DNA of 64,000 bases. It comes from Hyphomicrobium_A sp044507625 (GTDB lineage Bacteria > Pseudomonadota > Alphaproteobacteria > Rhizobiales > Hyphomicrobiaceae). The notes under the pieces were generated by a model. It had not been told where the DNA came from, did not search any database, and saw only the letters and a list, made by a program, of their open reading frames with translations. Positions 1-8,804 of the stretch are shown here, in pieces (the first letter of the stretch is position 1; every line of letters starts with the position of its first letter). The stretch lies in assembly GCA_044507625.1 (NCBI GenBank), contig JBIQJE010000001.1, positions 62,001-126,000 of the forward strand. Direction: 5' to 3'. Position numbers and translations under genes: made by a program.

Positions 1-1
1 C

Positions 2-721
2 CCCGCCGCCAATCCCATCCGCGTGCTCACACGCATCGTTGCCGCCATGCACGACGACGACGGCCGCATCACGATCCCCGGCTTCTACGATGGCGTCGCC
101 GAACCCGCTGCGGCGCAGAAGGAGCAGTGGGGCGCTCTCGGCTTCCGTGGCGAGGATTTCCTTGGCGCCGTTGGTCTCAAGGAGCCGGCGGGCGAGAAGG
201 ACCGGTCGGTGCTCGAACAGCTCTGGTCACGCCCGACACTGGAATTCAACGGCATCACCGGCGGCTACCAGGGCGTCGGTACCAAGACCGTCATTCCCTC
301 GAAGGCATCGGTGAAAATCACGTGCCGGCTCGTTGCCGGTCAGGATCCCGAGCGCCTGCTCTCGGCGATCGAAGAATTCGTGCGCGCACGCCTTCCCGCC
401 GATTGCACCGCCGAGTTCTCCTTCCGGCAGACCGGCACCGCGATCTCCTTCGCCACCGACACGCCGGCCATGCAGGCGTGCGCCGATGCACTATCGGAGG
501 AGTGGGGACGTCGCGCCGTACTGATGGGCTCGGGCGCGTCCATTCCCATCGTCACCTCGTTCAAGGAGGTGCTCGGCTGCGACAGCGTGATGATCGGCTT
601 CGGTCTCGACGACGACCGCATCCACAGCCCCAACGAGAAGTATAATCTGACCAGCTTCAAGAAGGGTGCCCGGAGCTGGGCGCGCATCCTCGACCGCCTG
701 GCCCGGGCTGCGGCCAGTTGA
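2..721 (+). CDS. M20-family metallopeptidase (dipeptidase-like), C-terminal part
   Basis: The gene enters from the left edge of the window: the frame is open from base 2 and ends at TGA 719-721, so the N-terminus and most metal ligands are missing. What remains is the dimerisation domain and the end of the catalytic domain of an M20/M25/M40 peptidase. The stretch RPTLEFNGITGGYQG followed by TKTVIPSKASVKITCRL is typical of the lid domain, and the late HSPNEKY motif supplies the last metal-binding histidine known for this family. Members are cytosolic Zn enzymes that cleave dipeptides or amidated amino acids. The substrate cannot be told from this fragment. An internal GTG at 23 is not the real start. 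Confidence 0.85.
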   Translation, partial: PAANPIRVLTRIVAAMHDDDGRITIPGFYDGVAEPAAAQKEQWGALGFRGEDFLGAVGLKEPAGEKDRSVLEQLWSRPTLEFNGITGGYQGVGTKTVIPSKASVKITCRLVAGQDPERLLSAIEEFVRARLPADCTAEFSFRQTGTAISFATDTPAMQACADALSEEWGRRAVLMGSGASIPIVTSFKEVLGCDSVMIGFGLDDDRIHSPNEKYNLTSFKKGARSWARILDRLARAAAS

Positions 722-798
722 CCTCCAAGGCTTGAGCCCGCCACAAAACCCGCCCACCATGGGCGACGACCTCGACTCTCGGGTGTTGGCCCGCTGGG

Positions 799-1671
799 AT
801 GAAAGCCGGAGCGCTCAGCAACGAAATGCAGACGAAGACCCTACAGCGACTGACCAGATTGGCCCTGGGTGGCTTCGCGTGCGTATTGCTCGCCACCGGC
901 AACGCAGTCATTGCGCAGGAGCTGCACTCGGCGCCGTGGCCGAGCGAAGTGTTCAACGCCAAGCCCCGCGCGCACGTCGCAGGCAAGTTCGACTACTACA
1001 CCCTCGTCATGTCCTGGAGCCCGACGCACTGCGTCACCGCCCAGGAAGGTCGCGACGAGGCGCAGTGCGCCCGCGTCGATGGCCTGCGCTACGGCTTCGT
1101 GTTGCATGGGCTGTGGCCGCAGTACGAGCGCGGCTTTCCCGAGCACTGCCCCACCGGGCGCCGGCCGTTCGTGCCTGAGCCGGTAATCTCGAGCATGCTC
1201 GACATCATGCCCGCCCGCGGCCTCGTTATTCACGAATACAAGCTGCATGGAACCTGCTCCGGGCTCGATCCCGCGGCCTACTATCAGCTTTCGCGCCGGC
1301 TCTTCACCTCGGTGCGCGTGCCCGAGCGCTTCAGTAACCCGTTCGAGATGCAATACATGTCGCCGCGGGAGGTCGAAGTGGAGTTCATGCGCGCAAACCC
1401 GTGGCTGCGCGAAGACATGATCGCCGTCACGTGCGGCGGACCCGGCAATCGCTTGCGCGACGTGCGCATCTGCTTCGGTGCCGACGGACGCGGCCGCGCC
1501 TGCGGCGCCAACGAGGACCAGCGTAAACTGTGCCGTGCGAACGAGTTGCACGTCCCGCCTGTCCGCTCCACGCGACGCGAGGACGGCAGTAGCTCCAAAC
1601 GCATGCTGCAGCCCGAACGCGATCGTGGACTGCCGCGGCCGCGCGTCATCGAATCGCCAGCGCGCTTCTAG
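799..1671 (+). CDS. Ribonuclease T2 family protein, secreted
   Basis: The predicted product of about 290 residues begins with a signal peptide; ATG 826 is an alternative start that gives a cleaner one. The two catalytic blocks of RNase T2 are visible: YGFVLHGLWPQ (CAS-1, catalytic His) and HEYKLHGTC (CAS-2, with the second His and a Cys). Several further cysteines suggest disulfides, consistent with a periplasmic or secreted enzyme. The family hydrolyses single-stranded RNA through a 2',3'-cyclic phosphate, and in bacteria it probably serves nutrient scavenging. The C-terminal part after about residue 230 is rich in Arg and Ser and not recognisable. The gene stands alone on the plus strand. 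Confidence 0.85.
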   Translation: MKAGALSNEMQTKTLQRLTRLALGGFACVLLATGNAVIAQELHSAPWPSEVFNAKPRAHVAGKFDYYTLVMSWSPTHCVTAQEGRDEAQCARVDGLRYGFVLHGLWPQYERGFPEHCPTGRRPFVPEPVISSMLDIMPARGLVIHEYKLHGTCSGLDPAAYYQLSRRLFTSVRVPERFSNPFEMQYMSPREVEVEFMRANPWLREDMIAVTCGGPGNRLRDVRICFGADGRGRACGANEDQRKLCRANELHVPPVRSTRREDGSSSKRMLQPERDRGLPRPRVIESPARF

Positions 1672-1855
1672 CAAGTCACCACCGAATGCTCGCGCGCGGG
1701 CGCAAGACCCATCGTGCGCGGCAAGCGAGACACACGACGCTGGCGCGTCTGTGGAAAGCCGCACGGCGGCCGCACCCGCGCAACACCTGAGCCTTGCCCG
1801 CCACAGCCCGCCTCCGCAGACTTGCATAAGTGATTCACTTGCAGCCGGGGGCAGC

Positions 1856-2290
1856 ATGGACCAGACAGCCGCTAAAGGCCGTCAGCAACGACCGCTGCCG
1901 ACGCCTGCGGTCACGTGGAAGATCGAATCCCTGTCTCCAACGGCAAAGCGCCCGTCGGGCCTCACGGCGATCGGCGCGGCGCTCGGCGTGATCGGCGGGG
2001 TGGTGCTTTGGCAGGGCACGGCGCCCAAGACTTCCGCAGTGGTTCAAACCTTGGAAGAAACAGCCGCCGCTGCGACCGGCGTGTTGCCCGCCGATGGAAT
2101 GCTCGTGACCGGAAGCCTGCCGACCATCCATCACATCGATCCGGCGACCTGCACGAGCCTCGCGCTCGACCGCGAGAAGAATCGCACGCTGCGACGCCCA
2201 TGTCCGCCGAACGGAATCGCTCTACGTCTCGACGGCGGCATGCAACGCGAAGATCTGGCAATCCTCGCCAGGCTCACAGCACCCGATTGA
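1856..2290 (+). CDS. Hypothetical protein with one membrane segment
   Basis: This 144-residue open frame is not recognised. ATG 1856 is chosen because a purine-rich GGGGGCAG lies just upstream; the frame itself is open much further 5' and overlaps the RNase T2 gene. A hydrophobic stretch near residues 37-53 (LTAIGAALGVIGGVVLW) could anchor it in the inner membrane with a periplasmic C-terminus containing two cysteines. It could be a real accessory gene or a chance frame in GC-rich DNA; no neighbour clarifies its role. Confidence 0.45.
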   Translation: MDQTAAKGRQQRPLPTPAVTWKIESLSPTAKRPSGLTAIGAALGVIGGVVLWQGTAPKTSAVVQTLEETAAAATGVLPADGMLVTGSLPTIHHIDPATCTSLALDREKNRTLRRPCPPNGIALRLDGGMQREDLAILARLTAPD

Positions 2291-2354
2291 TCATCGATCG
2301 CACAAGCGCAACGCACCCTGACATCGGTCACGCGGCAGGCGCACCCTCCAGCGC

Positions 2355-3107
2355 TCAGGCCGCTTTGCGCAGACGCTCCGCGCGCCAGCCCGGCAGCGGT
2401 TCAGCGATGTAGCCCTGCGCCGGAGATCCGTGCACATCGCACAGCATCGAGGGATCAATGCTCCATTGGCTCGCAAGGCGCAGCACGTGATCTTCTGTCG
2501 GATGCAGGATGAGTTCGCCGCCCGCATCGCCCTTGCGCCCCTTTACGCCGCGCAACTCGAAGAGCTTGAGACCCAGCCCCTGCTCCTCTTTGGTGATCCG
2601 CCCCTTGTTCCAGATGACGCCTTCATCGCTCACCGCGAAGGCGCGCAGCAGGCGCCCGTCCCTCACGCGGGCCCAGGCGTAATAATCGATCGGCGGATAG
2701 CTGAAGAAATACTGCACTTCCTCGAATGCGCCGCCGAGCTCGACCAGCAACGGAGTGCATTTATCAACGAAGCCGGGGCCCATGGGATGCGGCAGCGGCA
2801 GCCCCACGACGAAGGTCCAGCCCTCGACCGGCGGCGAAACAAAAATGCGAACCGCCCCGAGCCAATCGTCGTAGACGGCGCCGATGCCGGAGTTCCAGTT
2901 GCACGGTTCGGCGGCTTCGAGGCCGAGCGCATCGATGACCTTCTCGGCTTCATCGCAGCGCAGCGCGAGCCAGGCCATGCCGGGGCCGAAGGGGCGTGGG
3001 GTATCGGGGTTGTGCGTGAGGAAGATGCGGCGCTCGCCGGTGCCCCGGGCGAGCCAGAAGGCACCCGCGACCGTCAAGGCGGTCATGCCGAGGATGATGA
3101 CGATCAC
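2355..3107 (-). CDS. Conserved hypothetical protein, N-terminal membrane anchor
   Basis: The 250-residue product starts with a single hydrophobic segment (about residues 1-20) and continues as a soluble domain rich in Trp, Tyr and Pro. I recall no functional name for it. The composition and the absence of low-complexity sequence argue that it is a genuine protein; the long plus-strand frame over the same bases reads as its shadow. It stands alone, convergent with the gene at 1856. Confidence 0.7.
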   Translation of the reverse strand: MIVIILGMTALTVAGAFWLARGTGERRIFLTHNPDTPRPFGPGMAWLALRCDEAEKVIDALGLEAAEPCNWNSGIGAVYDDWLGAVRIFVSPPVEGWTFVVGLPLPHPMGPGFVDKCTPLLVELGGAFEEVQYFFSYPPIDYYAWARVRDGRLLRAFAVSDEGVIWNKGRITKEEQGLGLKLFELRGVKGRKGDAGGELILHPTEDHVLRLASQWSIDPSMLCDVHGSPAQGYIAEPLPGWRAERLRKAA

Positions 3108-3570
3108 GGTATGCCCGCAATAGTTGCCCCTGCGTCGTTATGGTGCCCATCGCCGCGCTTGGGCAAGAGACGACCGCAGTGAGACTGGGGAAAACGGAAC
3201 GATGCCTCTTATGCCTGCTCCGATAAAGCGAAGCTGGCGCGCTCGATCGCGCAGATCAGCTGATTCGGCGATCCGGCAATCGGCATGGGCAGCAAGTTGG
3301 GCGAAACGAGGCCAGCCTGCGCCACCGCCGGCAGCGGGTAATCCGGCGACACCGCAAAGCTGGCCCCTGGCCTCACGGAGCACGCCATTGAGGGCGTTGG
3401 CGCACTCTGCGTTTTGGCAGCCGGGGCCACCGCTGGTAAGCCAACGGACGGCCGGCGGCCAAACCTTCAAAAGCACGCGTACGGATATCGAAGATCTGTG
3501 ACAGGGATGTGTCGCGCCGAGCATTAGCCGCGCTTGCATGGCCGGTGCACGGAATGTGCGGCGTCAAACG
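3108..3570. other. Intergenic region without a convincing gene
   Basis: This stretch lies between the conserved hypothetical gene and the first porin-like gene. Short frames exist on both strands (for example 3209-3430 minus) but none has a clear ribosome binding site or recognisable family. The minus frame has a vaguely protein-like composition and may be a gene remnant; I cannot support more than that. Confidence 0.4.
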
Positions 3571-3597
3571 AAAAAGGCGGAACGCAAGGTTCCGCCT
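3571..3597 (-). terminator. Rho-independent terminator of porin-like gene 1
   Basis: Perfect 9-bp stem AGGCGGAAC / GTTCCGCCT with a 5-nt loop. Read on the minus strand it is followed by five T residues. It sits about 30 nt after the stop of the gene ending at 3629. Confidence 0.8.
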
Positions 3598-3628
3598 CTG
3601 TCACCGGTTGTTCGATCGGGCCTCGTGC

Positions 3629-4471
3629 TCAGGGCACGACCACTTTAGCGGAGAATACGAAGCGCTCGTCGCAGAGGTTATCCCTGCCGCAGATGAGCCC
3701 ACCCGCATCGCCGTTGATGTTCGTATCCCAGTAGCGGAAGTCGAACGAAATGTTTTCGACCGCGATGTTGAGGCCCGCATTCCAATAATAGTATTCGTCG
3801 TCGGTGCCGTTGACGTTGACGAAATAGCCGTTCTTCGCGTCGCCCTTCTGCCAGCCGAGTACACCGTTTATGACCGGCGTGAAGATGGACACCTTCGGTG
3901 CCGTCCATGCGGCCATCGTTTCGATCGTCCACACCGATCCGGTTTCGAAGACGTAGTCCGGCGACCAGAAAACGGTCGTTCCGGTAACGAGGCTGGGATG
4001 TAGCGCCGACCAGCTATAGCCGGCCTTCAATTCGACGAAGTTGGGATCCCCAAGACCGGGAACGACCGAAGGGTTCGAACCCGGATAGCTATAGTAGATG
4101 ACACCGAAGTCGAGGTTCACTTTACCGAGCGGGGATTCCCACGTAGGTCTGATGCCACCGTACCAGTCGACCTCGGCGTTGGCCGGCGGAGCGTCGTCGA
4201 AATCGACCATCGACGACCATATTCCCGCGTAGAAGATCCCCCAGCTGACATCGACACCGCCCTGGAGCGCAGGATCGTTGTCCGTCTGGGAGACGCCGCG
4301 GAAGACGTAGTCGGACGTCGCTCCGATATTGAACGAGTAGGTGAACTTGCGCCCTTCATCGACAACGACAGGCGCCGCCACTTCATAGCCGTCGGCAATT
4401 GCGCCGGCTGTACCGATGAGCAGTAAGCCGAGCGCGCCGCCCAGCGAAGCGAGTTTGCGTGACACGGTCAT
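3629..4471 (-). CDS. TorF-type putative porin (TIGR02001 family), copy 1
   Basis: The product of about 280 residues has a signal peptide ending near AGAIADG and the family hallmark FTYSFNIGATSDYVFRGVSQ, followed by alternating beta-strand-like segments. The C-terminus, RFVFSAKVVVP, is typical of an outer-membrane barrel. ATG 4471 is preferred; ATG 4483 is four codons upstream. The family is predicted to form outer-membrane barrels, but the substrate is unknown. It is adjacent to a paralogue at 4729-5586, and a third copy lies beyond the mau cluster at 25881-26648. The copies differ clearly, so this is old duplication rather than recent copying. Confidence 0.85.
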   Translation of the reverse strand: MTVSRKLASLGGALGLLLIGTAGAIADGYEVAAPVVVDEGRKFTYSFNIGATSDYVFRGVSQTDNDPALQGGVDVSWGIFYAGIWSSMVDFDDAPPANAEVDWYGGIRPTWESPLGKVNLDFGVIYYSYPGSNPSVVPGLGDPNFVELKAGYSWSALHPSLVTGTTVFWSPDYVFETGSVWTIETMAAWTAPKVSIFTPVINGVLGWQKGDAKNGYFVNVNGTDDEYYYWNAGLNIAVENISFDFRYWDTNINGDAGGLICGRDNLCDERFVFSAKVVVP

Positions 4472-4675
4472 GATGAGGTCCATCCCCGAAGAGGCATAAA
4501 CGCGCCACCAACCGCTGCCGCTTCGAGCGGCGTAACGCGAGGAGGCCTGATGCGCCGTGTTGGCACAAGGGCGAATGTGCGTAAGGAGCGCGCCTTCTTG
4601 TGCGCTTGTTGCGCGTCCGCAACGGCTTCGTAAACAAATGCTTAAATCACAGCCAGGGCGCTGCCCTAAACGGCA

Positions 4676-4702
4676 ACAGGGCCGAGCAAAGCCCGGCCCT
4701 GT
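4676..4702 (-). terminator. Possible terminator of porin-like gene 2
   Basis: A 9-bp inverted repeat (ACAGGGCCG / CGGCCCTGT, loop 9 nt) lies 26 nt past the stop of the gene ending at 4729. There is no strong T-run after it, so it is a weak terminator or a stabilising hairpin. Confidence 0.45.
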
Positions 4703-4728
4703 CCACTGAACTTCAGCTGAGTGAGGAA

Positions 4729-5586
4729 TTACGGGACGGACACTTTGAGCGTAAAGACGAAGGCTTCGCCGCACTGGAAGATCGGCCCGTCGCAGAAAGC
4801 GCCGGAGTTGCTGACGTTGGTATCCCAGTAGCGGAAGTCGAACGAGATGTTGTCGACCGCGAGGTCCAAGCCGGCATTCCAGTAGACGTAGTCGTCACGG
4901 CCGTTACCGAACGCAGCCCGCCAGGCGGCGTCGTCGCCGAGCTGTACGCCGAGAGTGCCGCTGACGGTAGGCGTGAAGACACCGACCTTGCGGAACTGGT
5001 ACCCGGCCTTGCCTTCAAAGGTCCAGACGTTGCCCGTCTCGCCCGTGTATTCCGGCGACCAGTAGACGGTCACGCCGGCGGTGAGGTTCGGAGCGAGCGT
5101 ACCGCTCACCCCGGCCTTCAACTCGACCATGTCGAGCTCCGCCCCGCGGTCCGAAGCACCCGGGTAGAAGTAGTAGATCACGCCGAAGTCGAATTCCGCG
5201 CCGCGCCAGGTCGGCTTGAAGCCGGCGTAAAGATCGATTTCGGCATTCGCGTTCTGGCCCGTCGTTGCCGGCAGCACGCCGTTGTCGAAATCGACGCCCG
5301 AGGCCCACATGCCGAGGTAGGCGATACCGTACCCGAGATCGAAGCCGCCCTGCAGCGCTGGATCGCGCGACGTCTGTGAAAATCCGCGGAAGACGTAATC
5401 CGAGGTCACGCCGATGTTGAATGAGTACGAAAACTTGCGGCCCTCATCGGCGGTGGGCGCAGCGATCTGATAGTTGCCGCCCTCGTACCCGTCCGCCGTC
5501 GCACTTCCCACAGTGGCGACAAGCATCAAGCCAGCCGCCGCGCACACACCGCCCCACTTTGAAAGTTCCGTCATGTCGATTGACAT
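4729..5586 (-). CDS. TorF-type putative porin (TIGR02001 family), copy 2
   Basis: A 285-residue protein with signal peptide (ATVGSATADG) and the same FSYSFNIGVTSDYVFRGFSQ block as copy 1. It ends in a barrel-like C-terminus (FVFTLKVSVP). The start at 5586 is supported by AAGGGA a few bases upstream; ATG 5574 is a second possibility. The gene is in tandem with copy 1, separated by about 260 bp that contain a hairpin, so the two may be transcribed separately. The function of the family, beyond a predicted outer-membrane channel, is not established. Confidence 0.85.
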   Translation of the reverse strand: MSIDMTELSKWGGVCAAAGLMLVATVGSATADGYEGGNYQIAAPTADEGRKFSYSFNIGVTSDYVFRGFSQTSRDPALQGGFDLGYGIAYLGMWASGVDFDNGVLPATTGQNANAEIDLYAGFKPTWRGAEFDFGVIYYFYPGASDRGAELDMVELKAGVSGTLAPNLTAGVTVYWSPEYTGETGNVWTFEGKAGYQFRKVGVFTPTVSGTLGVQLGDDAAWRAAFGNGRDDYVYWNAGLDLAVDNISFDFRYWDTNVSNSGAFCDGPIFQCGEAFVFTLKVSVP

Positions 5587-6055
5587 CCTCTTCCCTTCTT
5601 GACCAGCGAGCCCCTCGACGTACCGGGATACGTTGCAGAGGTTGCACTGTGTCAGGATTGCTCCCGCGCGGAGCCGGCATCTGCCGTTCCGCTAGCGGGC
5701 CAGCTTGACTTGGATCAACGCCGGCCGAGTTCCCACCTGAGGCAAACCCACGCCAGCCTCGAACATTGCATCTGCGGAAAGCGGAACGAGAATCCACATT
5801 GAGCTGTTGAAAGAACGGACTAGTTCATGTGAATTCACAAGCATAAATCCAGTTATCCAAAGGATGCCTTTTATCTTGTGGCACACACGCCACGCACGCC
5901 TGAGTTTTAGGCGAATTACGCCTGCATTTTGTGCGGCGATTGCGATCGAAGCGCCTCCAGGGCGCTTCGACTGCACGCAATAGGCGAAAGCGCGATTGCA
6001 TGGCGCGCGCACAGCACGCTTTTCGGTCAACTGCACACTTTCTAGGCGAGATTGA
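5587..6055. other. Intergenic region upstream of porin-like gene 2
   Basis: No convincing gene is seen. It probably carries the promoter of the porin-like gene at 4729-5586. The only regular structure noted is a 12-bp palindrome near its centre, listed separately. Confidence 0.4.
5828..5839. promoter_or_regulatory. 12-bp palindrome TGTGAATTCACA
   Basis: A perfect 12-bp palindrome in AT-richer intergenic DNA about 240 bp upstream of the porin-like gene at 4729-5586. The TGTGA...TCACA arms resemble half sites of CRP/FNR-family regulators, but the usual 6-nt spacer is shortened to 2, so a CRP match is not claimed. Confidence 0.25.
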
Positions 6056-6352
6056 TCAGGCAGACGGGCGATCTGCAGCGTTCTCGCTGCGCCATGCTTC
6101 GTAGCGGATGCGTGCTATTCTGTAGGCATCGGGGATCGAAAGCGCCCAGACGAAAAGACCGCCGGCCGCGCGACCGACAAACGAATGATCGGGCGTCGTC
6201 GTATGCCACGTCGCGAGGGCGAGAAGCACCGAAAAGAACGCAAATCCGAAACCGCGCTCCGGAAGCCCCAATGCCACATGTCCCGCACCCGGCAAAACAA
6301 TCGCGAGTGTAAGGATGATGTAAGGATGTATGGGTCTGCGTTTCGATGCCAT
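6056..6352 (-). CDS. Small integral membrane protein
   Basis: A 98-residue protein with two hydrophobic segments (about 10-30 and 36-53) and a basic C-terminal tail. The family is not recognised with certainty. The start ATG 6352 lies at the beginning of the hydrophilic N-terminus MASKRRP. It follows, on the same strand, the gene ending at 6442, separated by about 90 bp that contain two CTTACA-type elements, so it may have its own promoter and share regulation with the mau region. Confidence 0.6.
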   Translation of the reverse strand: MASKRRPIHPYIILTLAIVLPGAGHVALGLPERGFGFAFFSVLLALATWHTTTPDHSFVGRAAGGLFVWALSIPDAYRIARIRYEAWRSENAADRPSA

Positions 6353-6406
6353 TTGCGAAATATGGCTAAATTGATGGTCTTATTCAAAGGCCGTGGAAGT
6401 TGCTTC

Positions 6407-6446
6407 GCCGGAACTGACCTTACACGGGCTTCGCAGAATGCTTACA
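6407..6446 (-). promoter_or_regulatory. Two weak copies of the mau-region CTTACA motif
   Basis: CCTTACA (6418-6424) and GCTTACA (6440-6446) are each preceded, at the 11-bp spacing seen at other sites, by a degenerate first element (GCCGGAA at 6407; CTTCGCA at 6429). The orientation relative to the minus-strand gene at 6056-6352 matches the stronger sites before mauF and the U32-like gene. The second copy overlaps the stop codon of the gene ending at 6442. Only the second half is well conserved. Confidence 0.3.
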
Positions 6447-7113
6447 TGGGCCCGCGCCCGTCGAAAGCTGGGCGCAGCAACCGCAACCGCTGCAGCATAT
6501 CCAGGAACACTGCACCTGGAATATCGCTTCGCTCGAAGGCGGCCTGACGGAGCAGCAGGTAATCGCCCGCGCGACCCTCGTCCACTTGGCGAATGATCCG
6601 CAGACCATTACGCGTCACCGCGATTTCCTTCACCCGCGGATCCGCCAGGGTTGCGCTTAACGGCGCGACGAGCTGGCCGAAGACGTGTTCCGCGCCTGCG
6701 CTCTCGCCGCGCACGATGCACTCGTCCGGAAATGAACCTGGAACCTCGATGATGTGGTGGAAACCGTCTGTGAGACTGAAGAACTCGTAGCCCGACGGGC
6801 GCACCAGCACGGCAAATCCATTGCCGCCGATCGGCAGCGCATCAAGCTCCGTGATCTGCATCCAGAGCTGCGGCAGGCGGCGGATCGTCATGCCGTCGCT
6901 GAGGAGCTGGACGTCCAGATTCCGTCCGTCACGGGTGCCTTGAAGGCGTGGGAAGCCGTCTCCGCCATGGCTGAGCGTATGAGCATCGAAGAGCTTGGTG
7001 CAATCGTCGAGCAGCCTGCGCCTGCGCATGACCTGCGCCCGGTGATCCCGCACGGCCCAGCCAGCCAGCGATCCGACCGCAGCACCTAGCGTCAGGATGC
7101 CAAAGAGCGACAA
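6442..7113 (-). CDS. Conserved hypothetical protein, N-terminal membrane anchor
   Basis: A protein of about 223 residues with one N-terminal hydrophobic segment (LFGILTLGAAVGSLAGWAV) and a cytosolic domain of unknown family. I prefer the TTG at 7113: AAGGAGC lies at ideal spacing just upstream, and the protein then begins directly with the membrane segment. An in-frame start exists further up at 7194. It lies about 100 bp downstream of the permease gene on the same strand and may be the last gene of that operon. Confidence 0.6.
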   Translation of the reverse strand: MSLFGILTLGAAVGSLAGWAVRDHRAQVMRRRRLLDDCTKLFDAHTLSHGGDGFPRLQGTRDGRNLDVQLLSDGMTIRRLPQLWMQITELDALPIGGNGFAVLVRPSGYEFFSLTDGFHHIIEVPGSFPDECIVRGESAGAEHVFGQLVAPLSATLADPRVKEIAVTRNGLRIIRQVDEGRAGDYLLLRQAAFERSDIPGAVFLDMLQRLRLLRPAFDGRGPM

Positions 7114-7219
7114 GGTTGCTCCTTCCGACCACCAACAAGAGACACGGAGCTCAACCCGGCGGCCCGCCATGAAGGGCGGACGAGATCCCGGCAACCGCGG
7201 CGAACCGCGACGCTCCGGC

Positions 7220-8605
7220 TCAATATCCGACGGGCTTCGGCCATGGCATCGCGAACTGCTCGCCCCGCGGGACGAATTTGTATCGGTGCAGCGCGAACCA
7301 CAGCGAGGCGACGATGTAGAACACCATCATGGCGACGAGCTGCGTTCCATAGCCGAGGAACACCGCGAAGTATGTGGCGACGCACAGCACAAGCAGCATG
7401 ATGGCGGGGAGCGGGTGGAATGGATGCACATAGCCGCGCTTGATCGTTCCGAGCGGCCACTTCTTGCGGAAAAGGATCACGTTGAACGCCATGAAGGTGT
7501 ATTCGAGCAGTCCCGACAGGATCGAGAACGTGATCACCTGATCGAGCGGCGCGAAATAGGCGAACACCAGCGCAACCGGCACGAGGAACACGATAGCCCG
7601 GTACGGCGTGCGGTATTTCGGATGGACGGCGCCGAACACCTGCGGAAGGTATCGATCGCGCCCCATCGAGAACCAAGCGCGCGAGGCATCGTTGATGCAG
7701 CAGTTCGCCGAGGCGAGCGCCGAGAAGATGGTGCCGATGAACAAAAGCACCATCAGGAGCGTCGAGTTCGTCAGCCGCGCCGCATCGAACAGTGGCGTCA
7801 CCGACTGCCCGAGAAACTCCCACGGCATCAGGCCGGAGCAGATGTACCAAGTCATCGTCGCGGCGATCAGCAGCGTAATGATGCCCGTCATGGTGCCCAG
7901 CGGAAGCGCGCGCGCGGGCGAGCGCACTTCCTCGGCGGCTTGCGTCGTGCCCTCGATGCCGAGATAGAACCACATGCCGAAGTGCAAGGCGGCGAGAACG
8001 CCCAGCCATCCGTACGGCAGCCCCGTGAGCAGCTGATCGTGCTTGATGTAGGTGTCGGTCCACGGCTGCACCGCGAAGAACAGCACGCAGATGGCGCTGA
8101 ATGCGATCACCGTGATGACGAGACTGAATGTCAGCGTCGTATAGACGCCGCGGTAGTTGAGCCACGCCAGGAACATGATCGTGAGCACGATGAACGGCTT
8201 GTCGCTGGTGTTCTCGAAGCCGGCCATCGCGCCGACCCGCTGCACGAGATGGCCGAGCGTTATGGCGTTCGCAGCCTCCAGCATGGTGTAGGCGAACACC
8301 AGAAAGAGGCCGACGTTGAAAGCCATCAGCGGCCCGATGATGTGTTTTGCTTGCGCGTATTGCCCCCCTGCCGCTGCGACCGTCGACGTCACCTCCGAGT
8401 CGATCATCGCAACACACGTGTAGAGCAGGCCCGCAAACCAGCACGCGATGATTGCAGCGAGCGCGCCGCCCTTGCCGACGGCAAAGTTCCAGCCCATGTA
8501 TTCGCCGACGAGCACGATGCCGACGCCGAGCGCCCAGATATGGGCTGGTCCCAGCACGCGCAGCAGCGAAATTCTCTCTTTATGGTGGGCTGAGCTGGCC
8601 GTCAC
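7220..8605 (-). CDS. APC-superfamily permease, ethanolamine-permease-like; candidate methylamine transporter
   Basis: A 461-residue polytopic protein with about 12 predicted membrane segments. The first helix region, GVGIVLVGEYMGWNFAVGKGG, resembles the substrate-binding G-x-x-x-x-G-E-Y/F-x-G-W-N block of ethanolamine permeases in the APC superfamily, which take up amines or amino acids with cations. The start is GTG 8605, with GAGG a few bases upstream, and overlaps the stop of the preceding small gene (GTGA). Three small membrane proteins precede it in the same operon, and the mau cluster follows about 0.5 kb beyond. The context suggests amine uptake, for instance methylamine or an N-containing C1 compound; that is inference. 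The plus-strand 498-codon frame over this gene is a shadow. Confidence 0.85.
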   Translation of the reverse strand: MTASSAHHKERISLLRVLGPAHIWALGVGIVLVGEYMGWNFAVGKGGALAAIIACWFAGLLYTCVAMIDSEVTSTVAAAGGQYAQAKHIIGPLMAFNVGLFLVFAYTMLEAANAITLGHLVQRVGAMAGFENTSDKPFIVLTIMFLAWLNYRGVYTTLTFSLVITVIAFSAICVLFFAVQPWTDTYIKHDQLLTGLPYGWLGVLAALHFGMWFYLGIEGTTQAAEEVRSPARALPLGTMTGIITLLIAATMTWYICSGLMPWEFLGQSVTPLFDAARLTNSTLLMVLLFIGTIFSALASANCCINDASRAWFSMGRDRYLPQVFGAVHPKYRTPYRAIVFLVPVALVFAYFAPLDQVITFSILSGLLEYTFMAFNVILFRKKWPLGTIKRGYVHPFHPLPAIMLLVLCVATYFAVFLGYGTQLVAMMVFYIVASLWFALHRYKFVPRGEQFAMPWPKPVGY

Positions 8606-8787
8606 CGGAAGCCTCGCTTCTGCGGCGGCTCACCCATCGGAGCATCTTCGATCTCACCCTCCTTGGACGAGGTGAGAAGATCTTCCGAATAACTCCGGTC
8701 GGTCCAGAACATGTCGACGAGCATCCAGAGCCCCAGGAATATTGAAAGGCCCCAAGCAGCGTATTCCAGCAACGCAAAGATGTTCAT
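8602..8787 (-). CDS. Small single-pass membrane protein in permease operon
   Basis: A 61-residue protein: a hydrophobic helix (about residues 10-27) followed by an acidic and then basic tail. The ATG 8787 is preceded by GGGAGC. The stop overlaps the GTG of the permease, indicating translational coupling. No family is recognised. Its size and position suggest a small subunit or stabiliser of the permease complex. Confidence 0.6.
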   Translation of the reverse strand: MNIFALLEYAAWGLSIFLGLWMLVDMFWTDRSYSEDLLTSSKEGEIEDAPMGEPPQKRGFR

Positions 8788-8804
8788 GTAAGCTCCCCAG
8801 TCGC

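Noticed and set aside
3138..3539. 133-codon minus frame in the gap
   Set aside because: No ribosome binding site and no family; overlapping frames on both strands are equally open.
5828..5839. CRP/FNR site interpretation of the TGTGAATTCACA palindrome
   Set aside because: The spacer between half sites is too short for this family; kept only as an unexplained palindrome.
7097..8593. 498-codon plus-strand open frame
   Set aside because: It lies antisense to the permease gene; composition is rich in Arg, His and Glu without domains, which is typical of shadows in GC-rich genes.
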